A stretch of 64,000 nucleotides of DNA from Mesorhizobium sp. GTDB taxonomy: Bacteria; Pseudomonadota; Alphaproteobacteria; Rhizobiales; Rhizobiaceae. A program made the position numbers and the translations under genes. The stretch covers positions 24,488 to 88,487 of the forward strand of contig SAQR01000022.1 in the NCBI GenBank assembly GCA_004020365.1, in the 5' to 3' direction. Under the pieces are notes generated by a model. That model worked only from the letters and a program-made list of their open reading frames with translations, searched no databases and had not been told where the DNA came from. Below are positions 16,214 to 25,096 of the stretch, piece by piece; positions within the stretch are counted from its first letter, which is position 1; the number at the start of each line of letters is the position of its first letter.

Positions 16214-16732
16214 ATGACAGCGACCGTGAATGCCGACACTGGACGCCAGCGCATGCGGACGGCGTTGTTCCTCGCCGCCGCCATGGCCGCCACGGTCGGC
16301 TCAGCGCTGGCCTTCCAGCATCTCGGCGGCTACATCCCCTGCAAGCTCTGCCTCGAGCAACGCACTCCCTATTACATCGGCGTGCCGCTGATGCTGCTAG
16401 CGGCGCTTGCGTCGACCTTGCGCTGGCCGGCATGGCTGACACGCGGCCTGCTGGCCGTCGGCGGCCTGCTGATGGCCTACGGCGTCTATCTCGGCGTCTA
16501 TCATTCCGGCGTCGAATGGGCGTGGTGGCCGGGGCCGACCGACTGTGCAGCGGCTGCCGGACCGGTCGACACCGGCGGCAAGGGCGTGCTCGATGCGCTC
16601 GACCAATTCGTCCCGCCCTCCTGCGACAAGGCGGCACTGCGTATCCTCGGCCTGTCGCTGGCCGGCTGGAACGCCATCGCCAGTTTTGTCCTGGCCGTCA
16701 TCGCCTTCCGCGGCGCCTTTGCCCGGGATTAA
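16214..16732 (+). CDS. DsbB-family disulfide bond formation protein
   Basis: 172 residues from the ATG at 16214; ATGs at 16169 and 16199 are in frame. Four membrane helices are visible. The first redox pair is CKLC (YIPCKLCLEQRTPYY), the second pair is in the periplasmic loop (PTDC and PPSCDKA). DsbB passes electrons from DsbA to quinone. No dsbA is adjacent; it may share a transcript with the DedA-like gene. Confidence 0.88.
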   Translation: MTATVNADTGRQRMRTALFLAAAMAATVGSALAFQHLGGYIPCKLCLEQRTPYYIGVPLMLLAALASTLRWPAWLTRGLLAVGGLLMAYGVYLGVYHSGVEWAWWPGPTDCAAAAGPVDTGGKGVLDALDQFVPPSCDKAALRILGLSLAGWNAIASFVLAVIAFRGAFARD

Positions 16733-16875
16733 TCTAGCACGGCGCGAGATCATTCAAGAATTCGGCATATGGAGTGATTGTCGAGAACCGAAGCGCAGCG
16801 GACATTTGGGTCCGTGAGCACCGGAAGCGCAGACAATCGCTTCAGACGGCCAGCCTCCCGAATTATCGGATGATC

Positions 16876-17433
16876 TCAAGGTTCGAGTTCGACATCCCAG
16901 TACAGATAATCCATCCAGCTTTCATGCAGATGGTTGGGCGGGAACAGGCGGCCATTGTTGTGCAGATCGTGCACCGTCGGCTGAAAAGGTTTCTGCAGCG
17001 GCCACATCTTGGCGTGCGCCGGCATCATGCCGCCCTTCCTCAGATTGCAGGGCGAGCAGGCGGCGACGACATTTTCCCACGTCGTCGCGCCGCCGCGATG
17101 GCGGGGAACGACATGGTCGAAGGTCAGATCCTCCGGCGTGCCGCAATACTGGCATTGGAAACGGTCGCGCAGGAAGACGTTGAAGCGGGTGAAGGCCGGA
17201 TGCCGCGATGGCTTCACATAGGCTTTCAGGCTGACGACGCTCGGCAGCTTCATCGAGAAGGTCGGCGACGACACCGCGTGCTCATATTCGGCGACGATGT
17301 TGACCCGCTCGAGGAACACCGCCTTGATGGCGTCCTGCCAAGACCAGAGCGACAGGGGGTAATAGCTGAGCGGACGGTAATCCGCGTTCAGCACCAGTGC
17401 TGGAAGCCCATCCGGAGATACGGCAACCGTCAC
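16876..17433 (-). CDS. HNH endonuclease family protein
   Basis: 185 residues. The C-terminal half holds an HNH module: CQYC, FDHVVPRHRGG, then WENVVAACSPCNLRKGG, with four Cys for zinc. The N-terminal part (LVLNADYRPLSYYPLSLWSW) is typical of this stand-alone family in rhizobia, usually annotated only as HNH endonuclease. The biological role of these chromosomal copies is not known. No restriction partner is present. Confidence 0.9.
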   Translation of the reverse strand: MTVAVSPDGLPALVLNADYRPLSYYPLSLWSWQDAIKAVFLERVNIVAEYEHAVSSPTFSMKLPSVVSLKAYVKPSRHPAFTRFNVFLRDRFQCQYCGTPEDLTFDHVVPRHRGGATTWENVVAACSPCNLRKGGMMPAHAKMWPLQKPFQPTVHDLHNNGRLFPPNHLHESWMDYLYWDVELEP

Positions 17434-17562
17434 GTCATTGACCTCCTTGGTTCTTAAACCTGTCGGCGCGGATACTGTAAGCCCGACATGACAGGGATGT
17501 GAAGCGGCTTGTCGATCAAACGCAGCGCTAAAAATGCAGGATTTTCATGCTTTTTTGCGAAC

Positions 17563-18204
17563 TCAGGCCGGAGGCGCGGCGTCCCTGCCCTTCAATTCAC
17601 GATAATACGCCCAAAAAAGCCTTGATGCGACACCGCGCCACGGGCTCCATGATTCGGCGAGCTGGATCAGCGTTTTCTCGGGCGGACGCGGGTCGATGCC
17701 GAGCGCGTGGCCGACCGCGCTCTGCAGGGCAACGTCGCGTGCCGGGAAGACGTCGGGGTGGCCGGCGGCGAATAGAAGATAGACTTCCGCCGTCCATGGG
17801 CCGATGCCCGGCACCTTGGTCATCGCCGTAATCGCCTGCGTGGCATCGAGCAAGCAGAGTTGATCGAGGTCGAGGCCATCGACCACCGCCTGGGCGACAG
17901 CGATCAGCCCGCGCTGCTTCGGCCGCGACAGCCCGGCCTCGCGAAAAATGGCTTCGTCGGCGGCAAGGATTGCTTGCGGCGTCAGCGGATCGACGAGTTT
18001 TGTCAGCCGCCCGAAGATGGCGTCGGCGCTCGCGCGGGAAACCTGCTGCGAGACGATGATCGAGGCAAGGCTTCTGAACCCCGGCTCGGAAAGCCGAAGC
18101 GGCACCTGGCCGGCCATGCCGCGCACCTTTTCAAGACGCGGGTCGAGCAAGCAGAGCGCATCGAGCCCTTGCGCGATGTCGTCGAGCGTGGCGATGCGTT
18201 GCAT
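17563..18204 (-). CDS. DNA-3-methyladenine glycosylase II (AlkA-like)
   Basis: 213 residues from the ATG at 18204; a TTG at 18249 would extend it. HhH-GPD fold: SIIVSQQVSRASADAIFGRL, then the helix-hairpin-helix MTKVPGIGPWTAEVYLLF and the catalytic Asp in FPARDVALQ. It removes alkylated bases in base excision repair. It is divergent from gluQ with a 91-bp gap. Confidence 0.9.
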   Translation of the reverse strand: MQRIATLDDIAQGLDALCLLDPRLEKVRGMAGQVPLRLSEPGFRSLASIIVSQQVSRASADAIFGRLTKLVDPLTPQAILAADEAIFREAGLSRPKQRGLIAVAQAVVDGLDLDQLCLLDATQAITAMTKVPGIGPWTAEVYLLFAAGHPDVFPARDVALQSAVGHALGIDPRPPEKTLIQLAESWSPWRGVASRLFWAYYRELKGRDAAPPA

Positions 18205-18295
18205 GTCTGCTTGTTCCCGGCGCAAAATGTCAGATGTAATCACGCGCAAAGTAGCAACTGGCGAAAGCGCCGCACAACCCGATTGCCGCCGAACG

Positions 18296-19171
18296 ATGAC
18301 ACTCCTGACATTTCGCTTCGCGCCGAGCCCGAATGGCGAACTGCATCTTGGCCATGCCTATTCGGCGCTGCTCAATCAAAAATTGGCCAGCGCAACCGGC
18401 GGGCGGCTGTTGCTGCGCATCGAGGACATCGACACGACGCGCTGCACGCCGGAATTCGAGGCCGGTATTTTTCGCGACCTGGAATGGCTCGGGCTTGGCT
18501 GGGAAGGACCGGTGCGCCGTCAGTCCGAGCATTTTTCGGACTATCAGACGGTGCTCGATCGGCTGATCAGCGAGGAACTCGTCTACCCGGCCTTCATGAG
18601 CCGTGGCGAAATCCGCGCCTTCATTGCCGACCGCGAAAGGCGCGGCCGAGACTGGCCGCGCGACCCGGACGGGGTGCCTCTCTATCCCGCCGTCGACAAG
18701 GCGTTGCCGATGAGGGAACGTCAGCGACGGATTGCCGAGAACGCGCCTTTCGCCTGGCGGCTCGACGTCGATGCTGCGATGGCGCGCGTCGGCACCGGTC
18801 TGTCATGGCTGGAATTTTCCGATGAAAGCCTTTCCGCGACACGAACGATAGAAGCCCGGCCGCAGGACTGGGGCGACGTGATCGTGGCGCGCCGTGAAAT
18901 CCCGACCAGCTATCATCTCGCCGTCGTCGTCGACGACGCGCTGCAGGGCGTCAGCCACGTGGTGCGCGGCCAGGACCTCTATTCCGCCACCGGCGTGCAG
19001 CGCCTGCTCCAGGAAATCCTCGGCCTGCCGCAACCAAGGTACTTCCACCATCGTCTGGTCCTCGGCCCGGACGGACGAAAGCTGTCGAAGAGTTTTGCAG
19101 ATACCGGCCTTGCCGCTTTGCGGGAGGCCGGCGCATCACCGGCCGACGTCCGGCGGCTGGTTGGGATTTAG
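18296..19171 (+). CDS. gluQ: Glutamyl-Q tRNA(Asp) synthetase
   Basis: 291 residues from the ATG at 18296. Class I catalytic motifs: FAPSPNGELHLGHAY (HIGH-type) and GRKLSKSFADTG (KMSKS-type). The tRNA anticodon-binding domain of GltX is absent, as in GluQ, which charges the queuosine of tRNA-Asp with glutamate. The usual zinc ligands are missing: where CxC is expected the sequence is YPAFMSRGE. The frame is open far upstream but that overlaps the AlkA gene and lacks motifs. Confidence 0.9.
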   Translation: MTLLTFRFAPSPNGELHLGHAYSALLNQKLASATGGRLLLRIEDIDTTRCTPEFEAGIFRDLEWLGLGWEGPVRRQSEHFSDYQTVLDRLISEELVYPAFMSRGEIRAFIADRERRGRDWPRDPDGVPLYPAVDKALPMRERQRRIAENAPFAWRLDVDAAMARVGTGLSWLEFSDESLSATRTIEARPQDWGDVIVARREIPTSYHLAVVVDDALQGVSHVVRGQDLYSATGVQRLLQEILGLPQPRYFHHRLVLGPDGRKLSKSFADTGLAALREAGASPADVRRLVGI

Positions 19172-19228
19172 TCCATTCCGTTACATCAGAGCGTCACGAC
19201 GGTGCAGAACCTGTGATGGCGGAGCGAG

Positions 19229-19388
19229 GCGCCCCCCTCTGTCCTGCCGGACATCTCCCCCACTTGGGGGGAGATCTGCAGCTTTGGCGCACCGCTCACT
19301 CCTGCGACGGTGGCGGTTCGCGAAGGCGGTGGTGACGGCCAATCTCCCCCCAAGTGGGGGAGATGTCCGGCAGGACAGAGGGGGGCGC
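19229..19388. repeat. Perfect 47-bp inverted repeat with hairpin arms
   Basis: 19229-19275 and 19342-19388 are exact reverse complements, separated by 66 bases. Each arm contains its own hairpin (ATCTCCCCCAC...GGGGGGAGAT). Located between gluQ and the EamA gene, it looks like a member of a palindromic intergenic repeat family or a small MITE-like unit. Confidence 0.85.
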
Positions 19389-19561
19389 GAAGGATCACGA
19401 CAGATCAGCATTATCTGAGCCGCTGCATCCTTCGGCGGATGTCACGATCGTCTTCAACTCGGATGAGCCTATGGATCAACCGTTTGGTTTTGCTAGCCGG
19501 GTTGAACCCCTTTACAGCAGCCCCTACAAAACCCCCTCACCAAGCGCGGCAGCCTCCCGAA

Positions 19562-20437
19562 ATGCACAGTATCAAGCGGTTCATCCCCGCCTCCTTTGTC
19601 GTCCTGTGGGCGACCGGCTTCATTGGTGCGCGTTATGCCATGCCGTGGGCCGAGCCTTTCACCTTCCTGGCCGCGCGCTTCGTGCTGGCCGCCGTGCTGT
19701 TGGCCGCCTTGATGGCAGCGCTCGGCTCCAGGCGAGCGACGCGCAAGGAGGCGCTTCACGCGACCGGCGCTGGCATCCTGATGCATGGCGTCTATCTCGG
19801 CGGCGTGTTCTGGGCCATCCACAGGGGCATGCCGGCCGGGTTATCGGCGTTGATCGTCGGGCTGCAGCCGCTGATCACCGCGGTGATGGCCGGCCGATTT
19901 CTCGGCGAGGCGATCCTGCCGCGCCATTGGGCCGGCCTCGGCATCGGTCTGGTCGGCGTGGTCATCGTGCTCTGGCCGAAGCTCGGGACGCTCGGCGGCG
20001 GCGTGACGGCCGAGACGCTGGCCGCCTCGCTTGTCTCGGTGCTTGGCATGAGCGCCGGCACGATCTGGCAGAAGCGCTTCGCCTCCGGCGGCGATCTCGT
20101 GGCGGCCACGACGTGGCAATATGTTGGCGGCGCGTCGGTGATGGCGTTGGCCTCGCTCGCCTTTGAGACCAGAACCGTCGTCGTCAACGGCGAGTTGATC
20201 TTCGCCATGGCATGGCTGGTGCTGGTGCTGTCGATCGGCGCCATCTTCCTGTTGATGGTGATGATCCGCGACGGCGAGATGTCGAAAGTCGCTTCGCTGT
20301 TCTATCTAGTCCCGGCGGTCACCGCGGTCATCGCCTGGATATTATTCGGCGAACAGTTGACCCTCGTCCAGATCGTAGGCATGGCAATCGCGACGCTCGG
20401 CGTCGGGCTGGCAACCGCTCAGCCAACCAAAGCATGA
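19562..20437 (+). CDS. EamA/DMT-family transporter
   Basis: 291 residues with about ten membrane helices in two EamA repeats (VVLWATGFIGARYAMPWAEP; then LVSVLGMSAGTIWQKRF...). The second repeat ends with FYLVPAVTAVIAWILFGE, a family signature. The ATG at 19562 fits the start of helix 1; the long upstream frame runs through the inverted repeat and is spurious. Exports or imports small metabolites; substrate unknown. Confidence 0.85.
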   Translation: MHSIKRFIPASFVVLWATGFIGARYAMPWAEPFTFLAARFVLAAVLLAALMAALGSRRATRKEALHATGAGILMHGVYLGGVFWAIHRGMPAGLSALIVGLQPLITAVMAGRFLGEAILPRHWAGLGIGLVGVVIVLWPKLGTLGGGVTAETLAASLVSVLGMSAGTIWQKRFASGGDLVAATTWQYVGGASVMALASLAFETRTVVVNGELIFAMAWLVLVLSIGAIFLLMVMIRDGEMSKVASLFYLVPAVTAVIAWILFGEQLTLVQIVGMAIATLGVGLATAQPTKA

Positions 20438-20477
20438 TCCCGAAAAAGTGGCGACCGGTTTTCGGAAAAGATCATGC
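20432..20477. repeat. Palindromic intergenic repeat (GCATGATCCCGAAAA type)
   Basis: GCATGATCCCGAAAA...TTTTCGGAAAAGATCATGC forms an imperfect hairpin overlapping the EamA stop codon. A related copy is at 54723-54759. It lies between two convergent genes. Confidence 0.75.
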
Positions 20478-20488
20478 CCAACCCAGCA

Positions 20489-21397
20489 TCAGCCAACTCG
20501 GGCGCGTGCCTCCAGATAGCGGCTGATCGCGGCGTTGAGCTCGCCGCCAAGGATGAAGATCGCCGAGACGATATAGAGGAAGACGACCGCGACCATGATC
20601 GAGGCAAGGCCGGCATAGGTCGTCACATAGGACGAGAAACGGTCGAGATAGGCGGCGAAGATGGTCGACCCGATGAGCCAGGCGATCAGCGTGAAGATGA
20701 TGCCCGGTATGATCGAGACGAAGCGGCGCTTGCCCGCAGGCAGCCAGTAATGCACCGCGAACAGCCCGCCGACGATGACGACGGAGGCGATGACGTAACG
20801 CCACAGCGTGATCGTGCCCATATAAGGCTTTATCCATTCGAAATTGGCCTCGGCCAGCCGCCCCAGTAAGGGCGCGAAAACCACGAGCACGCTGATCACC
20901 AGAAAACCTGCCGTGGCGATCAGCACGAAGGCGATGCTCTGCACCCGGCGATAGATGATGCCGCGCGTTTCGGAAACGCGGTAGGCGCGGTTGAGCGAGG
21001 TGCGCAGCGCCTCGATGCCGTTCGAGGCGAAGAAAGCGGCAAGCAGCACGCCATAGGTCAACAGGTCGGTGCGCTGGACGGTGAGCACGTTGAGCACTTC
21101 GCGCGCAATCGGCTTGGCGATCTGCTCGGGCCAGGTGTCGAAGACGAGATGCACGGCGGTGTCGGCAAAGGCCTGCGCGCCGAGAAAGCTGGCCAGTGTT
21201 GTGGCGAAAATCAGAAAGGGGAAAAGCGCCATCAGCGCCGTGATCGCCAGATGACTGGCCATCGCCCAGCCATCGTCTGCATCGAAATGGCCGAACGCGT
21301 CATAGAGCACGCGTTTGACGGCTACGATCTTCCGCAACACGAACCGCGTTCCCTTCGATTGTCTCGACGCCGCGAATATGGGAAGGGATTGCGGCAA
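20489..21397 (-). CDS. YihY/BrkB-family membrane protein
   Basis: 302 residues with six membrane helices. The family signature appears in HLAITALMALFPFLIFATTL, LLAAFFASNGIEALRTSLNRAY and WRYVIASVVIVGG. YihY proteins are inner-membrane proteins of unclear function. The ATG at 21397 lies one base before the SDR gene's ATG on the other strand, so the promoters overlap. Confidence 0.87.
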   Translation of the reverse strand: MPQSLPIFAASRQSKGTRFVLRKIVAVKRVLYDAFGHFDADDGWAMASHLAITALMALFPFLIFATTLASFLGAQAFADTAVHLVFDTWPEQIAKPIAREVLNVLTVQRTDLLTYGVLLAAFFASNGIEALRTSLNRAYRVSETRGIIYRRVQSIAFVLIATAGFLVISVLVVFAPLLGRLAEANFEWIKPYMGTITLWRYVIASVVIVGGLFAVHYWLPAGKRRFVSIIPGIIFTLIAWLIGSTIFAAYLDRFSSYVTTYAGLASIMVAVVFLYIVSAIFILGGELNAAISRYLEARARVG

Positions 21398-22264
21398 ATG
21401 GCAAGCCTAGGTCAAAGCACGCCTCCTCCTGGAGAAAAGTTGCGCACCATCATCGTCACCGGAGCTTCTTCCGGGATAGGCGCCCATTGCGCCCGGGCGC
21501 TGAAGGCGGAAGGCTGGCGGGTGTTCGCAACGGCACGCAAGCCGGAGGACATCGCCGCCCTCGAGGTCGATGGCATCGAGGCTTTCTATCTGGACTATCG
21601 CGAACCGGGATCCATCGAGACGCTGGTGGCGTCGGTGCTGGAGCGGACCGGCGGACGGCTCGATGCCCTGTTCAACAACGGCGCCTACGCACAGCCCGGC
21701 GCCGTCGAGGACCTGCCGGTCGCAGCGCTCAGGGAGCAATTCGAGGCGAATGTTTTTGGCTGGCATGACCTCACCCGCCGTGTCGTGCCGGTGATGCGCA
21801 GCCAGGGCCATGGCCGTCTTGTCCACTGCTCCTCAATCCTCGGCCTGGCGCCGCTGCCCTTTCGCGGCGCCTATTCGGCGTCGAAGCACGCGATCGAAGG
21901 GCTGATGCTGTGCATGCATCAGGAACTCCAGGGCAGCGGCATCCATGTCTCGCTGATCGAGCCGGGGCCGGTGACATCGAAGATCGCCAGCAACGGCCTT
22001 GTGTGGTTTCTCGCAAATATCGACCGTGAGAATTCCGTCCACCGCCTCGCCTATGAGGCGCAGCTGCAACGGCTGCAGGCCGGCGGCAGCACGTCACGGC
22101 TGAAGCCCGGGCCAGAGGTGGTTCATGCCGCCTTGCGCCATGCGCTTCTGTCGCGGCGCCCGCGTCCGCATTATGTGGTAACGGTGCCGGCCAGGATCGG
22201 CGTTGTCCTCAAACGCTTCCTGCCGGCATCAATGCTCTACCGCCTGCTTGCCAAACGCGCCTGA
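21398..22264 (+). CDS. Short-chain dehydrogenase/reductase
   Basis: 288 residues. Cofactor motif TGASSGIG near the N-terminus, NNGAYAQPG (NNAG type), catalytic Ser in HCSSILG and YSASKHA (YxxxK). Substrate unknown. ATG 21398 is used here; TTG 21440 has GGAG closer upstream and begins right before the Rossmann strand (LRTIIVTGASSG), so it may be the true start. Confidence 0.88.
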   Translation: MASLGQSTPPPGEKLRTIIVTGASSGIGAHCARALKAEGWRVFATARKPEDIAALEVDGIEAFYLDYREPGSIETLVASVLERTGGRLDALFNNGAYAQPGAVEDLPVAALREQFEANVFGWHDLTRRVVPVMRSQGHGRLVHCSSILGLAPLPFRGAYSASKHAIEGLMLCMHQELQGSGIHVSLIEPGPVTSKIASNGLVWFLANIDRENSVHRLAYEAQLQRLQAGGSTSRLKPGPEVVHAALRHALLSRRPRPHYVVTVPARIGVVLKRFLPASMLYRLLAKRA

Positions 22265-22287
22265 AACCAATCGACTGGAAACACACT

Positions 22288-22479
22288 ATGGCAACCGTCT
22301 TCAACATCCTCGCTGTCCTCGTCATGGTCGCCGTGGTGATCGTGCTGATCCGCGGCCTCATCAACATGATGCGCGGCGGCTCCGGCATGACCTCCAACAA
22401 GCTGATGCAGACGCGCGTGCTGCTGCAGTTCGTGGCATTGGTGCTGATCATGCTGGCGGTGTATTTCACCCGCAAGTGA
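22288..22479 (+). CDS. HIG1-domain twin-transmembrane protein
   Basis: 63 residues with two membrane helices (VFNILAVLVMVAVVIVLIRG and LLQFVALVLIMLAVYF). Between them is the HIG1 core QTRVLLQ (QxRxxxQ). HIG1 proteins associate with cytochrome c oxidase complexes in alphaproteobacteria and mitochondria. It lies just before the adenosyltransferase gene with a 28-bp gap. Confidence 0.8.
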   Translation: MATVFNILAVLVMVAVVIVLIRGLINMMRGGSGMTSNKLMQTRVLLQFVALVLIMLAVYFTRK

Positions 22480-22507
22480 TGAGGGTGGCGATTTCGGGAG
22501 GCAGAGC

Positions 22508-23089
22508 GTGGTCAAGCTCAACAAGATCTACACCCGTACCGGCGACGACGGCACCACCGGCCTTGGCACCGGCGAGCGGCGGCTGAAATCCGATCTGCGC
22601 ATCGACGCCTATGGCACGGTCGACGAAGCCAACGCCTGCATCGGCATCGCCCGCATCCACACCGCGGCAGCACACCCGGCGATCGACGCGATGCTCGGCC
22701 GCATCCAGAACGACCTTTTCGACCTCGGCGCCGACCTGGCGGTGCCGGACGGCGGCAAGCCGCTCAGCTATGAGCCGCTGCGCATCACCGCTGTGCAGAC
22801 CGACCGTGTCGAAAAGGACATCGACCTGCTCAACAAGGATCTGCAGCCGCTCAAATCCTTCGTGCTCAACGGCGGCACGCCGGCGGCGGCGGCCCTTCAC
22901 CTCGCCCGCACGGTGGCACGGCGGGCCGAGCGCATCATGGTGGCTTTGATGCAAGACCCAGGCGAGCACGTCAGCCGCGAGGCGATAAGATACATCAACC
23001 GCGTGTCGGACTTTCTGTTCGTCGCCGCACGTGCGGTCAATGACAATGGAAACGCCGACGTGCTATGGGTTCCCGGCAAGAACCGCTGA
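22508..23089 (+). CDS. PduO-type cob(I)alamin adenosyltransferase
   Basis: 193 residues starting with GTG (GGGAGG upstream). Motifs: YTRTGDDGTTGLGTGERRLK near the N-terminus and RYINRVSDFLFVAARAVN near the C-terminus, the ATP and cobalamin contact regions of PduO-type enzymes. It transfers the adenosyl group of ATP to Co(I) corrinoids to form adenosylcobalamin. The three genes 22288-23902 may form one unit. Confidence 0.92.
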   Translation: MVKLNKIYTRTGDDGTTGLGTGERRLKSDLRIDAYGTVDEANACIGIARIHTAAAHPAIDAMLGRIQNDLFDLGADLAVPDGGKPLSYEPLRITAVQTDRVEKDIDLLNKDLQPLKSFVLNGGTPAAAALHLARTVARRAERIMVALMQDPGEHVSREAIRYINRVSDFLFVAARAVNDNGNADVLWVPGKNR

Positions 23090-23113
23090 ATCTGCCGAGG
23101 CGGAGGGGGTCCG

Positions 23114-23902
23114 ATGTTCATCCCGCTTTATGACAGCAACCGGCTGCGCCACATCAAGCAGCAATATGTCACGATCGGCCTGATCGCGTTCAATACGCTC
23201 ATCTACTTCGCCACCGCGCTCGGCGGCGAGCAGTTCACCAATGCCGCTGTTCTGGGCCTCGGCTTCATCCCGTCGGTCGTCCACGACAGCGCCGAACTGG
23301 CTCCGCAGTTTGTCGTCATCCCGGAGAGCCTGAGCTACGTCACCTATTCCTTCCTGCATGCCGATATTTTCCACCTCGGCGGCAACATGCTGTTCCTGTG
23401 GGTGTTCGGCGACAATGTCGAGGACGCGCTCGGTCATATCCGCTTTCTCGCCTTCTACCTGCTGTGCGCCATCGCCGGCGCTTTCTTCCAGGGCCTGATC
23501 GCGTGGGACTCGCAGGTTCCGCTGATCGGCGCCTCAGGCGCCATTGCCGGCGTCGTCGCCGCCTATCTGATCCTCTATCCCAGGGTGAAGGTATGGGTGC
23601 TGGCCTTCGCCCGCATTCCGCTGCGCATCCCGGCCTTCATCCCGCTCATCCTGTGGATCCTGTTCCAGATCGTGATGTTCGCCGCTGGTGGCGAGGATCA
23701 GATTTCCTGGGCCTGCCATGTCGGCGGCATCATCGCCGGGGCCGTGCTGGTGCTCATCTTGCGCAACCGCGCCGTGCCGCTGCTTGCCGGTGCAGAGGCA
23801 GTGGTGGTCGCCGGCCAGATGCCTGTTGCCGCAGAGCCGGCGCCAGGCGAGCCGCTGCCGGCGTCGCGCTGGGGACGGGGAACCGCCTTCAGTCCGGACT
23901 GA
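23114..23902 (+). CDS. Rhomboid-family intramembrane serine protease
   Basis: 262 residues, about six membrane helices. Catalytic dyad: Ser141 in GASGAIAG and His202 in ACHVGG. HADIFHLGGNMLFLWVFGDN is the L1/TM2 signature of the PF01694 family. It cleaves membrane proteins; substrates unknown. The C-terminal tail (after about 225) is Pro/Ala-rich and cytoplasmic. Start ATG follows GGAGGGGGTCCG. Confidence 0.92.
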   Translation: MFIPLYDSNRLRHIKQQYVTIGLIAFNTLIYFATALGGEQFTNAAVLGLGFIPSVVHDSAELAPQFVVIPESLSYVTYSFLHADIFHLGGNMLFLWVFGDNVEDALGHIRFLAFYLLCAIAGAFFQGLIAWDSQVPLIGASGAIAGVVAAYLILYPRVKVWVLAFARIPLRIPAFIPLILWILFQIVMFAAGGEDQISWACHVGGIIAGAVLVLILRNRAVPLLAGAEAVVVAGQMPVAAEPAPGEPLPASRWGRGTAFSPD

Positions 23903-24010
23903 AGCGATTTGCCGGACTGAACCGATTTGAGTGCGGCGCGGATGATTTGGGTGCGCCCCGGATATTGACGTGCGGGATCGCCGCAACTACGGAAGCTTTC
24001 CCACACCAGT

Positions 24011-24066
24011 GCATGTAGCGCAAAAGTGGGCAGCGGTTTTGCGGTCAAATGCGACGCGCTTTAGGC
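24011..24066 (+). repeat. Intergenic repeat, GCATGT..CAAAAG..GCGACGCGCTTTAGG family
   Basis: Begins GCATGTAGCGCAAAAG and ends TGCGACGCGCTTTAGG. A relative with matching ends and a different centre is on the minus strand at 50941-51000. It lies upstream of etfB. Confidence 0.6.
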
Positions 24067-24187
24067 GGTCGGAGACCAGAATTCCGTCCGGAATGTCGGC
24101 TTTCGACAACTCTGAAGCGGCGCGCACTGCTATAGCGCGCCCGACTATCTTGAAAGAGGTGGCTATCGTGAAAGAGGTGACAGGCAA

Positions 24188-24937
24188 ATGAAGATCCTTG
24201 TGCCCGTGAAGCGGGTTGTGGATGCGAATGTGAAGGTTCGTGTCAAGGCTGACGGTTCGGCGGTGGAACTCGCCAACGTCAAGATGGCGATGAACCCGTT
24301 CGACGAGATCGCCGTCGAAGAGGCGATCCGGCTGAAGGAGGCCGGCAAGGCGGAAGAGATCATCGTTGTCTCGATCGGGCCGCAGCAGGCGCAGGAGACC
24401 TTGCGCACCGCGCTCGCCATGGGCGCCGACCGCGCCATCCTGGTCAAGACCGACGAACAAACCGAGCCGCTGGGTGTCGCCAAGGTGCTGAAAGGCGTGG
24501 TCGAGGCGGAAAAGCCTGGTCTCGTCATCCTCGGCAAGCAGGCGATCGACGACGACTCCAACCAGACCGGCCAGATGCTGGCCGCACTTCTGGGCTGGGC
24601 GCAGGGCACTTTTGCCTCCAAGGTCGTTATCGATGGCGACAAGGCCATGGTGACGCGCGAGGTCGATGGCGGCCTGCAGACGGTGGAGCTGAAGATGCCG
24701 GCGATTGTCACCGCGGATCTTCGCCTCAACCAGCCGCGCTATGCCTCGCTGCCCAACATCATGAAGGCCAAGAAGAAGCCGCTCGACGAGAAATCTCCCG
24801 CCGATTACGGCGCCGACGTCAAGCCGCGGCTGAAGGTGATCAAGACGGAGGAGCCGGGCGGCCGCAAGGCCGGCGTCAAGGTCAAGACCGTCGCCGAGTT
24901 GGTCGACAAGCTCAAGAACGAAGCCGGCGTGCTGTAG
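24188..24937 (+). CDS. etfB: Electron transfer flavoprotein beta subunit
   Basis: 249 residues, usual length. Starts [20 protein letters not shown] and carries the EtfB signature around [20 protein letters not shown], and the AMP-binding loop [15 protein letters not shown]. With EtfA it accepts electrons from acyl-CoA and other dehydrogenases and passes them to ETF:ubiquinone oxidoreductase. A repeat-rich 159-bp gap separates it from etfA. Confidence 0.96.
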   Translation: MKILVPVKRVVDANVKVRVKADGSAVELANVKMAMNPFDEIAVEEAIRLKEAGKAEEIIVVSIGPQQAQETLRTALAMGADRAILVKTDEQTEPLGVAKVLKGVVEAEKPGLVILGKQAIDDDSNQTGQMLAALLGWAQGTFASKVVIDGDKAMVTREVDGGLQTVELKMPAIVTADLRLNQPRYASLPNIMKAKKKPLDEKSPADYGADVKPRLKVIKTEEPGGRKAGVKVKTVAELVDKLKNEAGVL

Positions 24938-25059
24938 GAATTCATGTGATGCCGGCCTGCAAACGGCAGGGTTCTCCGCTCACCTAGGCTCACGTACTGA
25001 AGTACGCTCCGCTCCGGTTCTCGAACCCCACCGTTTTCGACTCGGCCTGACATGAATTC
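24938..25059. repeat. Intergenic repeat with GAATTCATGT/ACATGAATTC ends
   Basis: Starts GAATTCATGT at 24938, ends ACATGAATTC at 25050-25059, a 10-bp perfect inverted terminal match. The centre contains ACGTACTGAAGTACG-like short palindromes. It sits between etfB and etfA and could affect mRNA processing or the expression ratio. Confidence 0.65.
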
Positions 25060-25096
25060 GAGACGCCCCCGCTGAAGTGGATCAAGGAATAAAAAG

